64,000 nucleotides of DNA from an uncultured Lachnospiraceae bacterium. Its GTDB lineage: Bacteria > Bacillota > Clostridia > Lachnospirales > Lachnospiraceae. The notes under the pieces were generated by a model. That model worked only from the letters and a program-made list of their open reading frames with translations. It did no database searches and was not told where the DNA came from. A program made the position numbers and the translations under genes. The stretch's first letter is position 1; every line of letters begins with the position of its first letter. The stretch is from NCBI GenBank assembly GCA_947384285.1, contig CANDGI010000003.1, forward strand, positions 62,001 through 126,000, given 5' to 3'. This document shows positions 8,726 through 15,447 of this stretch, piece by piece.

Positions 8726-8899
8726 TTAATTCAGCCCCAGCCGAACTTCCTTCTCGTACTGAATGTAGGCTTCAATCAGTTTATCCAGCTGAATGCTCAT
8801 CTGATAACATTCCGGTGCACAAACATCCTTTCCCACCGCCACATCCAATTTCTTTCGTACAGCCTCGATTTCCCTTTTCAATTCTGACAAATAGTTCAT
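8726..8899 (-). CDS. Spo0E-like sporulation regulatory phosphatase (57 aa)
   Basis: A very short gene with a strong ribosome-binding site (AAGGAG, 6 bases from ATG). The product begins MNYLSELKREIEAVRKKLD and contains YQMSIQLDKLIEAYIQYEK. The SxxLDxLIxxY block is the core of the Spo0E/Aspartyl-phosphatase family, a two-helix hairpin that dephosphorylates Spo0A~P and holds back sporulation; the signature Asp is present. The size matches the family (50-85 residues). Two perfect Spo0A boxes lie upstream of its promoter, so Spo0A could control its own phosphatase. It stands alone, with a terminator 21 bp downstream. Confidence 0.85.
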   Translation of the reverse strand: MNYLSELKREIEAVRKKLDVAVGKDVCAPECYQMSIQLDKLIEAYIQYEKEVRLGLN

Positions 8900-8926
8900 T
8901 TTAACTCCTTTTCCCCCTCTGCCAAT

Positions 8927-8955
8927 ATTGTATGCCCTGAATGGGAAAAAAGCAA
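8927..8955 (-). promoter_or_regulatory. Sigma-A promoter of the spo0E-like gene
   Basis: On the minus strand the -35 box is TTGCTT (8955-8950) and the -10 box TACAAT (8932-8927), separated by 17 bp. The predicted start lies about 20-25 nt before the ATG at 8899, giving a short leader that contains the AAGGAG site. Confidence 0.75.
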
Positions 8956-8984
8956 ACGAAAATCGTCATTTTTTTACAGGACAT

Positions 8985-9011
8985 TTCGACATGAAATACT
9001 TTTATTCGACA
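8985..9011 (-). promoter_or_regulatory. Two Spo0A boxes (TGTCGAA direct repeat)
   Basis: TTCGACA occurs at 8985-8991 and 9005-9011, which on the minus strand reads as two exact TGTCGAA 0A boxes in direct orientation, 20 bp apart (two helical turns). They lie 30-50 bp upstream of the -35 box of the spo0E-like promoter and just past the end of the next gene. Spacing and orientation suit binding by a Spo0A~P dimer. Confidence 0.75.
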
Positions 9012-9024
9012 TGTCCTTGATTTA

Positions 9025-9627
9025 TCAAGCTGCTGCAGAAATGATCCGGGAATCTGTTTCTCCCTTAATCAGCCGAATTACTGCCACAACCACCTGATGG
9101 CATAATGTCACAATATGGCGACAATCCTCTTCGACAGAATTCTTCATTTTTACATATGTTTCGTGTGCTTTCTGGATAAAAATACAAATATCCTCCGTAC
9201 TGTTCAAGCCTCTGACCGAAGAACGGATTCTCTCGCTGTTCCTGTCTGCCTCGCCGCTTTGGATATATTCTCTCAATTCTTTTTTCAGATGTTCCTCGTA
9301 TACGCAATGATCCCTTAAATTTCCTGGATAATGGGGATTGTGGGGAAAAGTAAAATAATCTGCAATATAATGGATTACTTCTCCCAAATTACGGTAAAAA
9401 ACCCTCATATTAATCTGTGACCTCTGCTGCCTTTCCACAAGCTCCTCCAGCTCCTGCTGCACTTTGGGAAAGGTCCCTTCCATTTCATGCTTCACTGTGA
9501 TAAACGACGGTTTGCAGTCTGGCAGAATACTCCCCAGATAAAAAGCTTTCCTATGCTTTACCAATTCCTGTTCCTCAATGCTGTCCACGATATATTTTGC
9601 TAGTGATATATGAGATTTTTTCCTCAT
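9025..9627 (-). CDS. Zinc-dependent phospholipase C-family protein
   Basis: A 200-residue all-helical protein resembling the zinc-dependent phospholipase C/S1-P1 nuclease superfamily. It has KSHISLAKYIV near the N-terminus, YLGSILPDCKPSF, an H in TVKHEMEG, and the signature GEVIHYIADYFTFPHNPHY, where His and Asp residues are likely metal ligands. No signal peptide is visible, so unlike secreted clostridial toxins it should stay in the cytosol. The start at 9627 has GGAGG just upstream; a longer reading frame to 9747 lacks support. The real substrate is unknown. It stands alone between the spo0E-like and DUF1540 genes. Confidence 0.75.
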   Translation of the reverse strand: MRKKSHISLAKYIVDSIEEQELVKHRKAFYLGSILPDCKPSFITVKHEMEGTFPKVQQELEELVERQQRSQINMRVFYRNLGEVIHYIADYFTFPHNPHYPGNLRDHCVYEEHLKKELREYIQSGEADRNSERIRSSVRGLNSTEDICIFIQKAHETYVKMKNSVEEDCRHIVTLCHQVVVAVIRLIKGETDSRIISAAA

Positions 9628-9841
9628 GCCATCCTCCATATGCGATATTTTTCTATGAATTGCCCTTATTCCCTTTGTCTGCAAAAAAACAGGAAGAAGA
9701 ACATTGGACATCAAATGCCTGCCTGGCATTCCACGTTCCAAAATCATTCTACTTCCTGTTTTATAATATTACAAGTATTTTTTTTGAAATTTCACAAATT
9801 TTTGTCACTTTTTGTAAAATTATGGAAATCAGCTTCCCTGT

Positions 9842-10162
9842 TTACTTGCAATGGCAGTCAAAGCTTGCACACTCTGTCTCGCCGCAGCTGCAGGCGTTGC
9901 TTCCTGCAATTCCGATTTCCTTGGCGCTGCACCGGCAGTCCTCATTGAAATCACAGTTTGTTGCCTGGCATCTTACGCTGATATTCTTGCTGGGATGGCC
10001 TACTACAGCATTTGTCATGCGCTCACTTCTCTCCCGGAAGCTTTCACAGCAGGTTTCATTGGGTTTTGAAGCGTCATTGCCGCCAATGGTGATATCACCT
10101 TTAGAACAGAGATGTTCCTCATTGTACATGCAGTTTTTAACAGAACATTTGAGCTGAGTCAT
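9842..10162 (-). CDS. DUF1540 cysteine-rich protein
   Basis: A 106-residue protein made of two DUF1540 repeats. Each has the pattern C-x3-5-C-x(n)-C (LKCSVKNCMYNEEHLCSKGDITIGG and RCQATNCDFNEDCRCSAKEIGIAG, shown in part), followed by a second Cys cluster (ETCCESF; CSCGETECASFDCHC). About 15 cysteines suggest metal or disulphide binding. The function of DUF1540 is unknown; it is common in spore-forming Clostridia and Bacilli. The ATG at 10162 has AAGGAG seven bases upstream. It lies between thrS and the phospholipase-like gene, with 84 bp to thrS. Confidence 0.85.
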   Translation of the reverse strand: MTQLKCSVKNCMYNEEHLCSKGDITIGGNDASKPNETCCESFRERSERMTNAVVGHPSKNISVRCQATNCDFNEDCRCSAKEIGIAGSNACSCGETECASFDCHCK

Positions 10163-10246
10163 TTTAAATCTCCTTTCTTATCACAATATATCGTACACAA
10201 ACTTAGTATTTGGAAATTTAAAATGTTTTATACTTTGTCCTGCATT

Positions 10247-12217
10247 TTATTTTTTCTGCTCCTCTGATGCTTCCTCCTTGCGGATTTCTTTGCTGCGGAT
10301 TTCCTTGCAAATCTGGCTGATAAATCCGTCGATTGGCTTTACCCCTTCATCCCCGGCAAACCGGCTCCGCACCGATACGGTTCCATCCGCCTCTTCCTGC
10401 TGGCCCACCACCAGCATATAGGGAACCTTTTCCAGCCTGCTTTCTCTGATTTTGTAGCCGATTTTTTCGGAACGGTTATCTACGGTACATAAAATGCCGT
10501 TTGCTTTCAGTTCCTTTTCCACTTTTGCGGCATAAGCCTCATATTTGTCGGAAATAGGCAGCACCCTTACCTGTTCCGGGCACAGCCAGGTTGGGAATTT
10601 TCCCGCATATTTTTCAATCAGCCATGCCAGCGTCCTCTCATAGCAGCCCATGGAAGTCCTGTGGATAATGTAAGGACGGACTTTCTCTCCATTCTGGTCA
10701 ATATAATACATATCAAACTGTTCCGCCAGCAGCGCGTCCCACTGAATGGTAATCATCGTATCTTCCTTGCCATAAACATTTTTGGCATTGATATCAATCT
10801 TTGGCCCGTAAAATGCGGCTTCTCCCACATCCTCTGTATATTCTATGCCCAATTCATTCATAATATCACGCATATGCTGCTGTGTTTCTTCCCAGACTTC
10901 TGGTTCCCCAATATATTTTTCCCTGTTCTCGGGATCCCATTTGGAGAGATGATAGGTAACGTCCTCCTCTACGCCAAGGACAGAAAGGCAGTGTTTCGCC
11001 AGCGCGATGCACCCTTTGAACTCTTCCACCATCTGGTCCGGCCTTACAATCAGATGCCCCTCGGAAATGGTAAACTGGCGCACCCGGGTAAGCCCGTGCA
11101 TCTCCCCGGAATCCTCATTGCGGAACAAGGTCGAAGTCTCGCCGTAGCGCAGGGGAAGGTCCCGGTAGGAATGCTGCTCTGCCTTGTAAACATAGTACTG
11201 GAAGGGACAGGTCATGGGGCGCAGCGCCAGCACTTCCTTATCCTTTTCTTCATCCCCCAGCACAAACATCCCATCGGTATAATGATCCCAATGGCCGGAA
11301 ATTTTGTATAAGTCGGATTTGGCCATCAACGGGGTCTTGGTACGGATATAGCCCCACTCATTGTCCTCCAAATCCTCAATCCACCGCTGCATGGTCTGGA
11401 TGATTTTGGTTCCTTTGGGCATCAGAAGGGGCAGGCCCTGTCCAATCACGTCCACAGTGGTAAACAGCTTCATTTCCCTGCCAAGCTTATTGTGGTCGCG
11501 TTTCTTAATGTCCTCCAAATGCTCCAGATACGCCTTCAATTCATCTTTCGTAGCAAAAGCCGTGCCGTAAATCCTCTGGAGCTGTGCCTTATTGGAATCC
11601 CCTCTCCAATATGCCATGGAAGAGGAAATCAGTTTAAATGCCTTGATAGGCTTCGTGCTCATCAGATGGGGGCCTGCGCACAAATCGGTAAAGCCTTCCC
11701 CCTGCTTGTAAAAGGAAATTTCAGCGTCCTCTGGCAAATCCTCAATCAGCTCCACTTTGTAGGGTTCATCCTTCTCTTTCATAAACTGGATGGCTTCTTC
11801 CCTTGGAAGGGTGAATTTTTCCAGCCGGTTCCCTTCCTTGATAATCTTTTTCATTTCTTTTTCCAGATTGTCCAAATCTTCCCTGGAAAAAGGCTCCGCT
11901 TCAAAATCATAGTAGAACCCTTCGTCTATGGAAGGGCCGATTGCCAGCTTTGCACTTGGGAACAGGCGTTTTACTGCTTCCGCCAGCACATGGGAGCAGG
12001 TATGGCGGACTGTGCGGATTCCTTCTGCATCCTTCTGGGTTAAAATGTTCAGTTCACAGTCCTTGTCAATGACTGTCCGTAAATCCACCGTTTTCCCGTC
12101 TGCTTCTCCGGCACAGGCCATTCTTGCCAATCCCTCACTGATATCCAATGCGACATCATATACGCTTTTTGCTTCACTATATTCCTTTACAGAACCATCT
12201 TTTAATATCACTTTCAT
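10247..12217 (-). CDS. thrS: Threonyl-tRNA synthetase
   Basis: Class II synthetase that charges tRNA-Thr. The 656 residues match the full bacterial form. An N-terminal TGS domain (about 1-60) is followed by the editing domain with HTCSHVLAEAV and later SSMAYWRGDSNKAQLQR, then the catalytic core with MTCPFQYYVYK (zinc-binding Cys), RYGETSTLFRNEDSGEMHGLTRVRQF (motif 2 region) and HRTSMGCYERTLAWLIEKY (motif 3, with the last zinc His), and a C-terminal anticodon-binding domain. It is preceded by AAGGAG and by a small membrane-protein gene. A threonine T-box upstream of that small gene probably controls both. Confidence 0.97.
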   Translation of the reverse strand: MKVILKDGSVKEYSEAKSVYDVALDISEGLARMACAGEADGKTVDLRTVIDKDCELNILTQKDAEGIRTVRHTCSHVLAEAVKRLFPSAKLAIGPSIDEGFYYDFEAEPFSREDLDNLEKEMKKIIKEGNRLEKFTLPREEAIQFMKEKDEPYKVELIEDLPEDAEISFYKQGEGFTDLCAGPHLMSTKPIKAFKLISSSMAYWRGDSNKAQLQRIYGTAFATKDELKAYLEHLEDIKKRDHNKLGREMKLFTTVDVIGQGLPLLMPKGTKIIQTMQRWIEDLEDNEWGYIRTKTPLMAKSDLYKISGHWDHYTDGMFVLGDEEKDKEVLALRPMTCPFQYYVYKAEQHSYRDLPLRYGETSTLFRNEDSGEMHGLTRVRQFTISEGHLIVRPDQMVEEFKGCIALAKHCLSVLGVEEDVTYHLSKWDPENREKYIGEPEVWEETQQHMRDIMNELGIEYTEDVGEAAFYGPKIDINAKNVYGKEDTMITIQWDALLAEQFDMYYIDQNGEKVRPYIIHRTSMGCYERTLAWLIEKYAGKFPTWLCPEQVRVLPISDKYEAYAAKVEKELKANGILCTVDNRSEKIGYKIRESRLEKVPYMLVVGQQEEADGTVSVRSRFAGDEGVKPIDGFISQICKEIRSKEIRKEEASEEQKK

Positions 12218-12293
12218 GCGGTAGCGCTCCTTTTTCGTTTTTCATTTATTTTTATTCTGGAAGGAAATCCTGTCCCAGTCCTACATTTTTTCA

Positions 12294-12596
12294 TTAATGA
12301 AAATATAGCGGGCGGTCGTCTTCCTTCCCATCATTATCCCTCAATTGTTCCATATCGTCATCATCCCAATCCTCATAGAATTCGTCGCCATATCCATTCC
12401 TGTTTTCATTCCCATTATTCCTGTTTTCACTGCCGTTGTAACAGCCAATGGTGGTATACTTGGTACGTCTGGGCGCAAATACAAATCCTATGATAATCCC
12501 TCCCAGAAGGCTGGTGGTGATGGCCAGCACATATTCCTTCTTTGTCATTGTCACAGCATCCGTTAAAGTTTCCATCCATTCTTTTACTTTACACAT
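12294..12596 (-). CDS. Small membrane protein with acidic, Asn-rich tail
   Basis: Unrecognised 100-residue protein. It starts MCKVKEWMETLTDAVTMTKKEY, has one hydrophobic helix (YVLAITTSLLGGIIIGFVFA, about residues 22-41), a short basic turn (PRRTKY), and then an Asn/Gly/Asp/Glu-rich tail (YEDWDDDDMEQ). The ATG at 12596 has AAAGGAG 8 bases upstream; the frame is open further but without a site. It lies between the T-box terminator and thrS, with 76 bp to thrS, so it should be transcribed under threonine-tRNA control. No function can be assigned. Confidence 0.75.
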   Translation of the reverse strand: MCKVKEWMETLTDAVTMTKKEYVLAITTSLLGGIIIGFVFAPRRTKYTTIGCYNGSENRNNGNENRNGYGDEFYEDWDDDDMEQLRDNDGKEDDRPLYFH

Positions 12597-12708
12597 AATT
12601 GTTCTCCTTTCCTGATAGGTTAAACTAAGCAAATACAAAAAATATCATAATTTCATGTGCAATTTCTGCCATCTGCAGATTCTGCAATGAACGATATGTT
12701 CAAAAACT

Positions 12709-13060
12709 AAAAAATCCCACGCAATACAAACGTACTGCATGGGACGTAAAATACGCGGTTCCACCCTGCTTGCTCTGTTTCTTGCTGCAATACACGAAAC
12801 CCCCGCTTTTTCAAATACGCTATAGCGTTTTGTATGCAGAAATTCCCGTTTCTTTCGCAACAGAGCCTCTCATTCTGACGATAACGGAGTCACCGGGCTT
12901 TCGCCGCTCCAGGGTGGTCTTCGGCTGTTTCCTGCCAAACCGCTTCCAGCCCCGAACATTTTCCTGTTCTCCGGCGGTTCTCTCTGCCTGCATCCCTTCT
13001 CCTATCTGCTATGGGAAAACACGGTATTTCACAGCTTACTCTTCCTATCAACGCTTTCCT
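12709..13060 (-). promoter_or_regulatory. T-box riboswitch, threonine specifier
   Basis: The minus strand carries all the landmarks of a T-box leader in order: AGGAAGAGTAAGC at the base of stem I (about 13046), AGAGAA and GCTGGAAGCGG in the distal part, the specifier region GAAGACCACC (ACC, a threonine codon, at 12918-12916; the adjacent triplet is also ACC), the T-box AGGGTGGAACCGCG (12767-12754) and an intrinsic terminator with a GTCCCATGCA/TGCGTGGGA stem and T6 run (12744-12709). Uncharged tRNA-Thr would stabilise the antiterminator and let the small membrane gene and thrS be transcribed. Confidence 0.93.
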
Positions 13061-13084
13061 TGATGCAATTTTTTATTCCCTATT

Positions 13085-13113
13085 ACTATAATCCATTTTC
13101 ACCAGCCTGTAAA
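13085..13113 (-). promoter_or_regulatory. Sigma-A promoter of the T-box/thrS unit
   Basis: Minus-strand -35 TTTACA (13113-13108) and -10 TATAGT (13090-13085) are 17 bp apart. The predicted start is near 13078, about 20 nt before the base of T-box stem I. The -35 box begins 4 bp after the SEC-C gene stop codon. Confidence 0.75.
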
Positions 13114-13116
13114 GAA

Positions 13117-13623
13117 TTATTTATTTCTTCCGCAGCATTTTTTATATTTTTTTCCGCTGCCGCAGGGACATGGGTCGTTGGGATAAATTTTATCTTCTTT
13201 TATGATTGTGCCGGACTTCTTCTGCTCCAGATACAGCCTGTGCCTGGTCTCCTCATCATAAATATGCTCCCACTGGGGAAGCTCATAGAGCCAGTCCGCC
13301 TTAGCGTCCACCATATTTTTATAAAGCTTTTCCTTATCGAAAGCAAGGCTTACCCTTGTGTCCTCTTCCATCTCTTCAATTGGATTGGGCGTAACCAGGC
13401 TGTCATTGATGCCGTCCAAAAATCCTGTCATATCCATAATGGACAGTTCGTATTTTTCCGCCAGCTCCTTCACCGTACCCTCCACGATCTGGTCTGGGTC
13501 TTCCAGCAATTTCTCATATACTCCTTTTTCCAGGAGGAAATATCTCTGCCAGAATTTCTGAAGCTCCCCTTTATTGGTTTCCTGATTATATGCAACATCC
13601 TTCCATTGCTTTAATAATGCCAT
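13117..13623 (-). CDS. SEC-C metal-binding motif protein
   Basis: A 168-residue soluble protein. The last 22 residues are a SEC-C motif ([18 protein letters not shown]), the zinc-binding module also found at the end of SecA. The preceding part is helical and acidic, with no recognisable enzyme motif. Such stand-alone SEC-C proteins are of unknown function; some may associate with ribosomes or SecB-like partners (family inference). The start at 13623 (MALLKQW) has GGATGG eight bases upstream; an ATG four codons earlier is too close to the site. It is followed at once by the promoter of the thrS unit. Confidence 0.85.
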   Translation of the reverse strand: MALLKQWKDVAYNQETNKGELQKFWQRYFLLEKGVYEKLLEDPDQIVEGTVKELAEKYELSIMDMTGFLDGINDSLVTPNPIEEMEEDTRVSLAFDKEKLYKNMVDAKADWLYELPQWEHIYDEETRHRLYLEQKKSGTIIKEDKIYPNDPCPCGSGKKYKKCCGRNK

Positions 13624-13764
13624 ATCAAATACCATCCTTTTTTACATGCTTCCCATAGTATAACTCATTTCTTGTGGTTTTTCAAAGGATTTTTGAAACT
13701 TTTTCTATCTCGCCCTTTTGCCGCCTGAAACGCATCCGCTGCCTTCCGCTTCCTTAGATTCGGC

Positions 13765-15207
13765 TTACGAATAGCATAAGATAACCTTTTCCTTCTGCCC
13801 GCAGGACATTTTTCCTTCTGGACAATCCCCGGTGACATAGCAGGAAGGCCCATAGAGGGAAAACAAAACCGGATGCTTCTTCCGCAGAATCTCCAACAAT
13901 TTATTGGCATCATCCGCAATCTCCCACTGCGCCCTCTGGCATGTCCGCAAACGGATAAAGGTAAACAATTCATTTGCATTCATTGTGGTCACCACCGGAA
14001 CAGCCAGTCCGCTGAGGAGCAGATAAATCTTATCACCATCTTCCATCCCCTCTTTTTCCAACTGTTCCACTATCTTTTTGGTTTTGTGGAACACATGCTC
14101 ATATTTTTCTTTCAACCCAGCCTTCACAATACTTTCCGGCATAATATATGTTCCGTAATCACAGATGCTGATATATTTCGGAACAACCACCGACTGCATT
14201 CTATGCCGGACAAGATGGGTAATTCCTGCCAGGGAAACACGTTGGAATAAAACCGTAAAATCCACCTGCTCCAGCTCTCTTTTTCTTCCATGGGTTAATA
14301 TTTCCCTGATGATTTCCTTCTGCAGGCCAGGCTCCTTAATCGAAATATCCTGCCAGTTTTCAATCCCTGCCTCTAACATTGCGGCTTTGCAGATGGCTTC
14401 TTCCGGGGCGTCTGTGGAACTGTTTAACAAAACTACAGAGTTTTTCCGTCTATCCCAGCTTTCCCTTCCTTCAAGACCATTATTTTCCATGGAAGGGACG
14501 CCCGCCGGGAAGGGGGGGATTTTATTTTCTTTTTTTATCAAATCTTTTATGGCGCTGTTTTTTTCCTGTCCGGCGCTGCATCCAAACGTTAAAAACGGCA
14601 TTTTCTCCTGGCACTGTTTTCGCAGCGATTCCCCAAGAGCTGCAATCTCCGGGTATTCCTTTCCTCTTCCCCAGACCATTTCATTGACGATTTTGATAAA
14701 CTCCCTTGCATTCACCGTACAGTAAAAATTACTGCGGAAGGAATAAGGCAGGACAAACCGGGCGTCTTCCTTGGGTATTCCCTGCTCCAGCAAATCATTG
14801 TATTCCCCAAACAAGAATTCCATATGCTTCTGGTAGAGCTCCATCATCCGCTTGGCGTTTTCTCCGCCTCCGCCAAATTCCGGCATCACATAGCCCATCT
14901 TCCCAAAATCCACGTATCTTCTGGATTTTACCGTAAAGGACGCCAGCCTGAACTCAATGATAAACTGTTCCACAAATACCGACACCTGATCAAATGCCAG
15001 ATTTAAAAAGACATGCTCCAGCACAGAGGTATGCCCGGAAGATACTATCTTTTGAATCAAGTTGATATTTTGGGTTATGTCTTTTTCGCAGGATTTATCA
15101 TAGATTTCCAATGCGCTGCCCTTTGTGGTGGAAATCCTTCCAGCAGCCGCCACAATGCTGTCTGCATTATCATTATAAAACAATATTTTTGCTGTGCTCT
15201 TTACCAT
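13765..15207 (-). CDS. thyX: Tandem FAD-dependent thymidylate synthase (ThyX-ThyX)
   Basis: A 480-residue protein, about twice the length of classical ThyX, made of two ThyX-like halves. ThyX makes dTMP from dUMP using methylene-tetrahydrofolate and FAD. The canonical signature is RHRxxSxNxxSxRY. In the first half (residues 85-98) it reads EFRLASFTVKSRRY: the RHR part is lost and SxRY kept. In the second (334-345) it is RHRMQSVVVPKY: RHR is kept and the rest lost. Other ThyX features remain in both halves (LPYSFRSNFYCTVNAREF; VPVVTTMNANELF and RAQWEI). Each half may supply complementary residues to a shared site in a pseudo-oligomer. The start at 15207 has GAGGAG; a consensus promoter lies upstream. 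Confidence 0.85.
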   Translation of the reverse strand: MVKSTAKILFYNDNADSIVAAAGRISTTKGSALEIYDKSCEKDITQNINLIQKIVSSGHTSVLEHVFLNLAFDQVSVFVEQFIIEFRLASFTVKSRRYVDFGKMGYVMPEFGGGGENAKRMMELYQKHMEFLFGEYNDLLEQGIPKEDARFVLPYSFRSNFYCTVNAREFIKIVNEMVWGRGKEYPEIAALGESLRKQCQEKMPFLTFGCSAGQEKNSAIKDLIKKENKIPPFPAGVPSMENNGLEGRESWDRRKNSVVLLNSSTDAPEEAICKAAMLEAGIENWQDISIKEPGLQKEIIREILTHGRKRELEQVDFTVLFQRVSLAGITHLVRHRMQSVVVPKYISICDYGTYIMPESIVKAGLKEKYEHVFHKTKKIVEQLEKEGMEDGDKIYLLLSGLAVPVVTTMNANELFTFIRLRTCQRAQWEIADDANKLLEILRKKHPVLFSLYGPSCYVTGDCPEGKMSCGQKEKVILCYS

Positions 15208-15276
15208 CTGCCTTCTCCTCTATATGAAAAACATACATTCTTTACATACAAACAATTGTTCCATTTATTGTACATT

Positions 15277-15305
15277 ATTATATGTTGCTGTCATATTCCT
15301 GTCAA
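15277..15305 (-). promoter_or_regulatory. Consensus sigma-A promoter of thyX
   Basis: Both boxes are perfect: -35 TTGACA (15305-15300) and -10 TATAAT (15282-15277) on the minus strand, 17 bp apart. The leader of about 63 nt contains the palindrome AACAATTGTT (15251-15260), a possible operator. Confidence 0.88.
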
Positions 15306-15447
15306 CCAAAAAGTAAAATGCTCTTTGCTTTCTTAAATTTCCATTGCCGGATTTCAGATAGATTTTCTATTATACACAATCCCGGTAAATTACAATAAAA
15401 CATTCTGCTGGGATCTCATGCCTGTACCTTTCTGATTTCCCTTTCTG

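Noticed and set aside
13665-13979. 104-aa frame overlapping the end of thyX
   Set aside because: It is in a different frame of thyX and lacks an independent start site.
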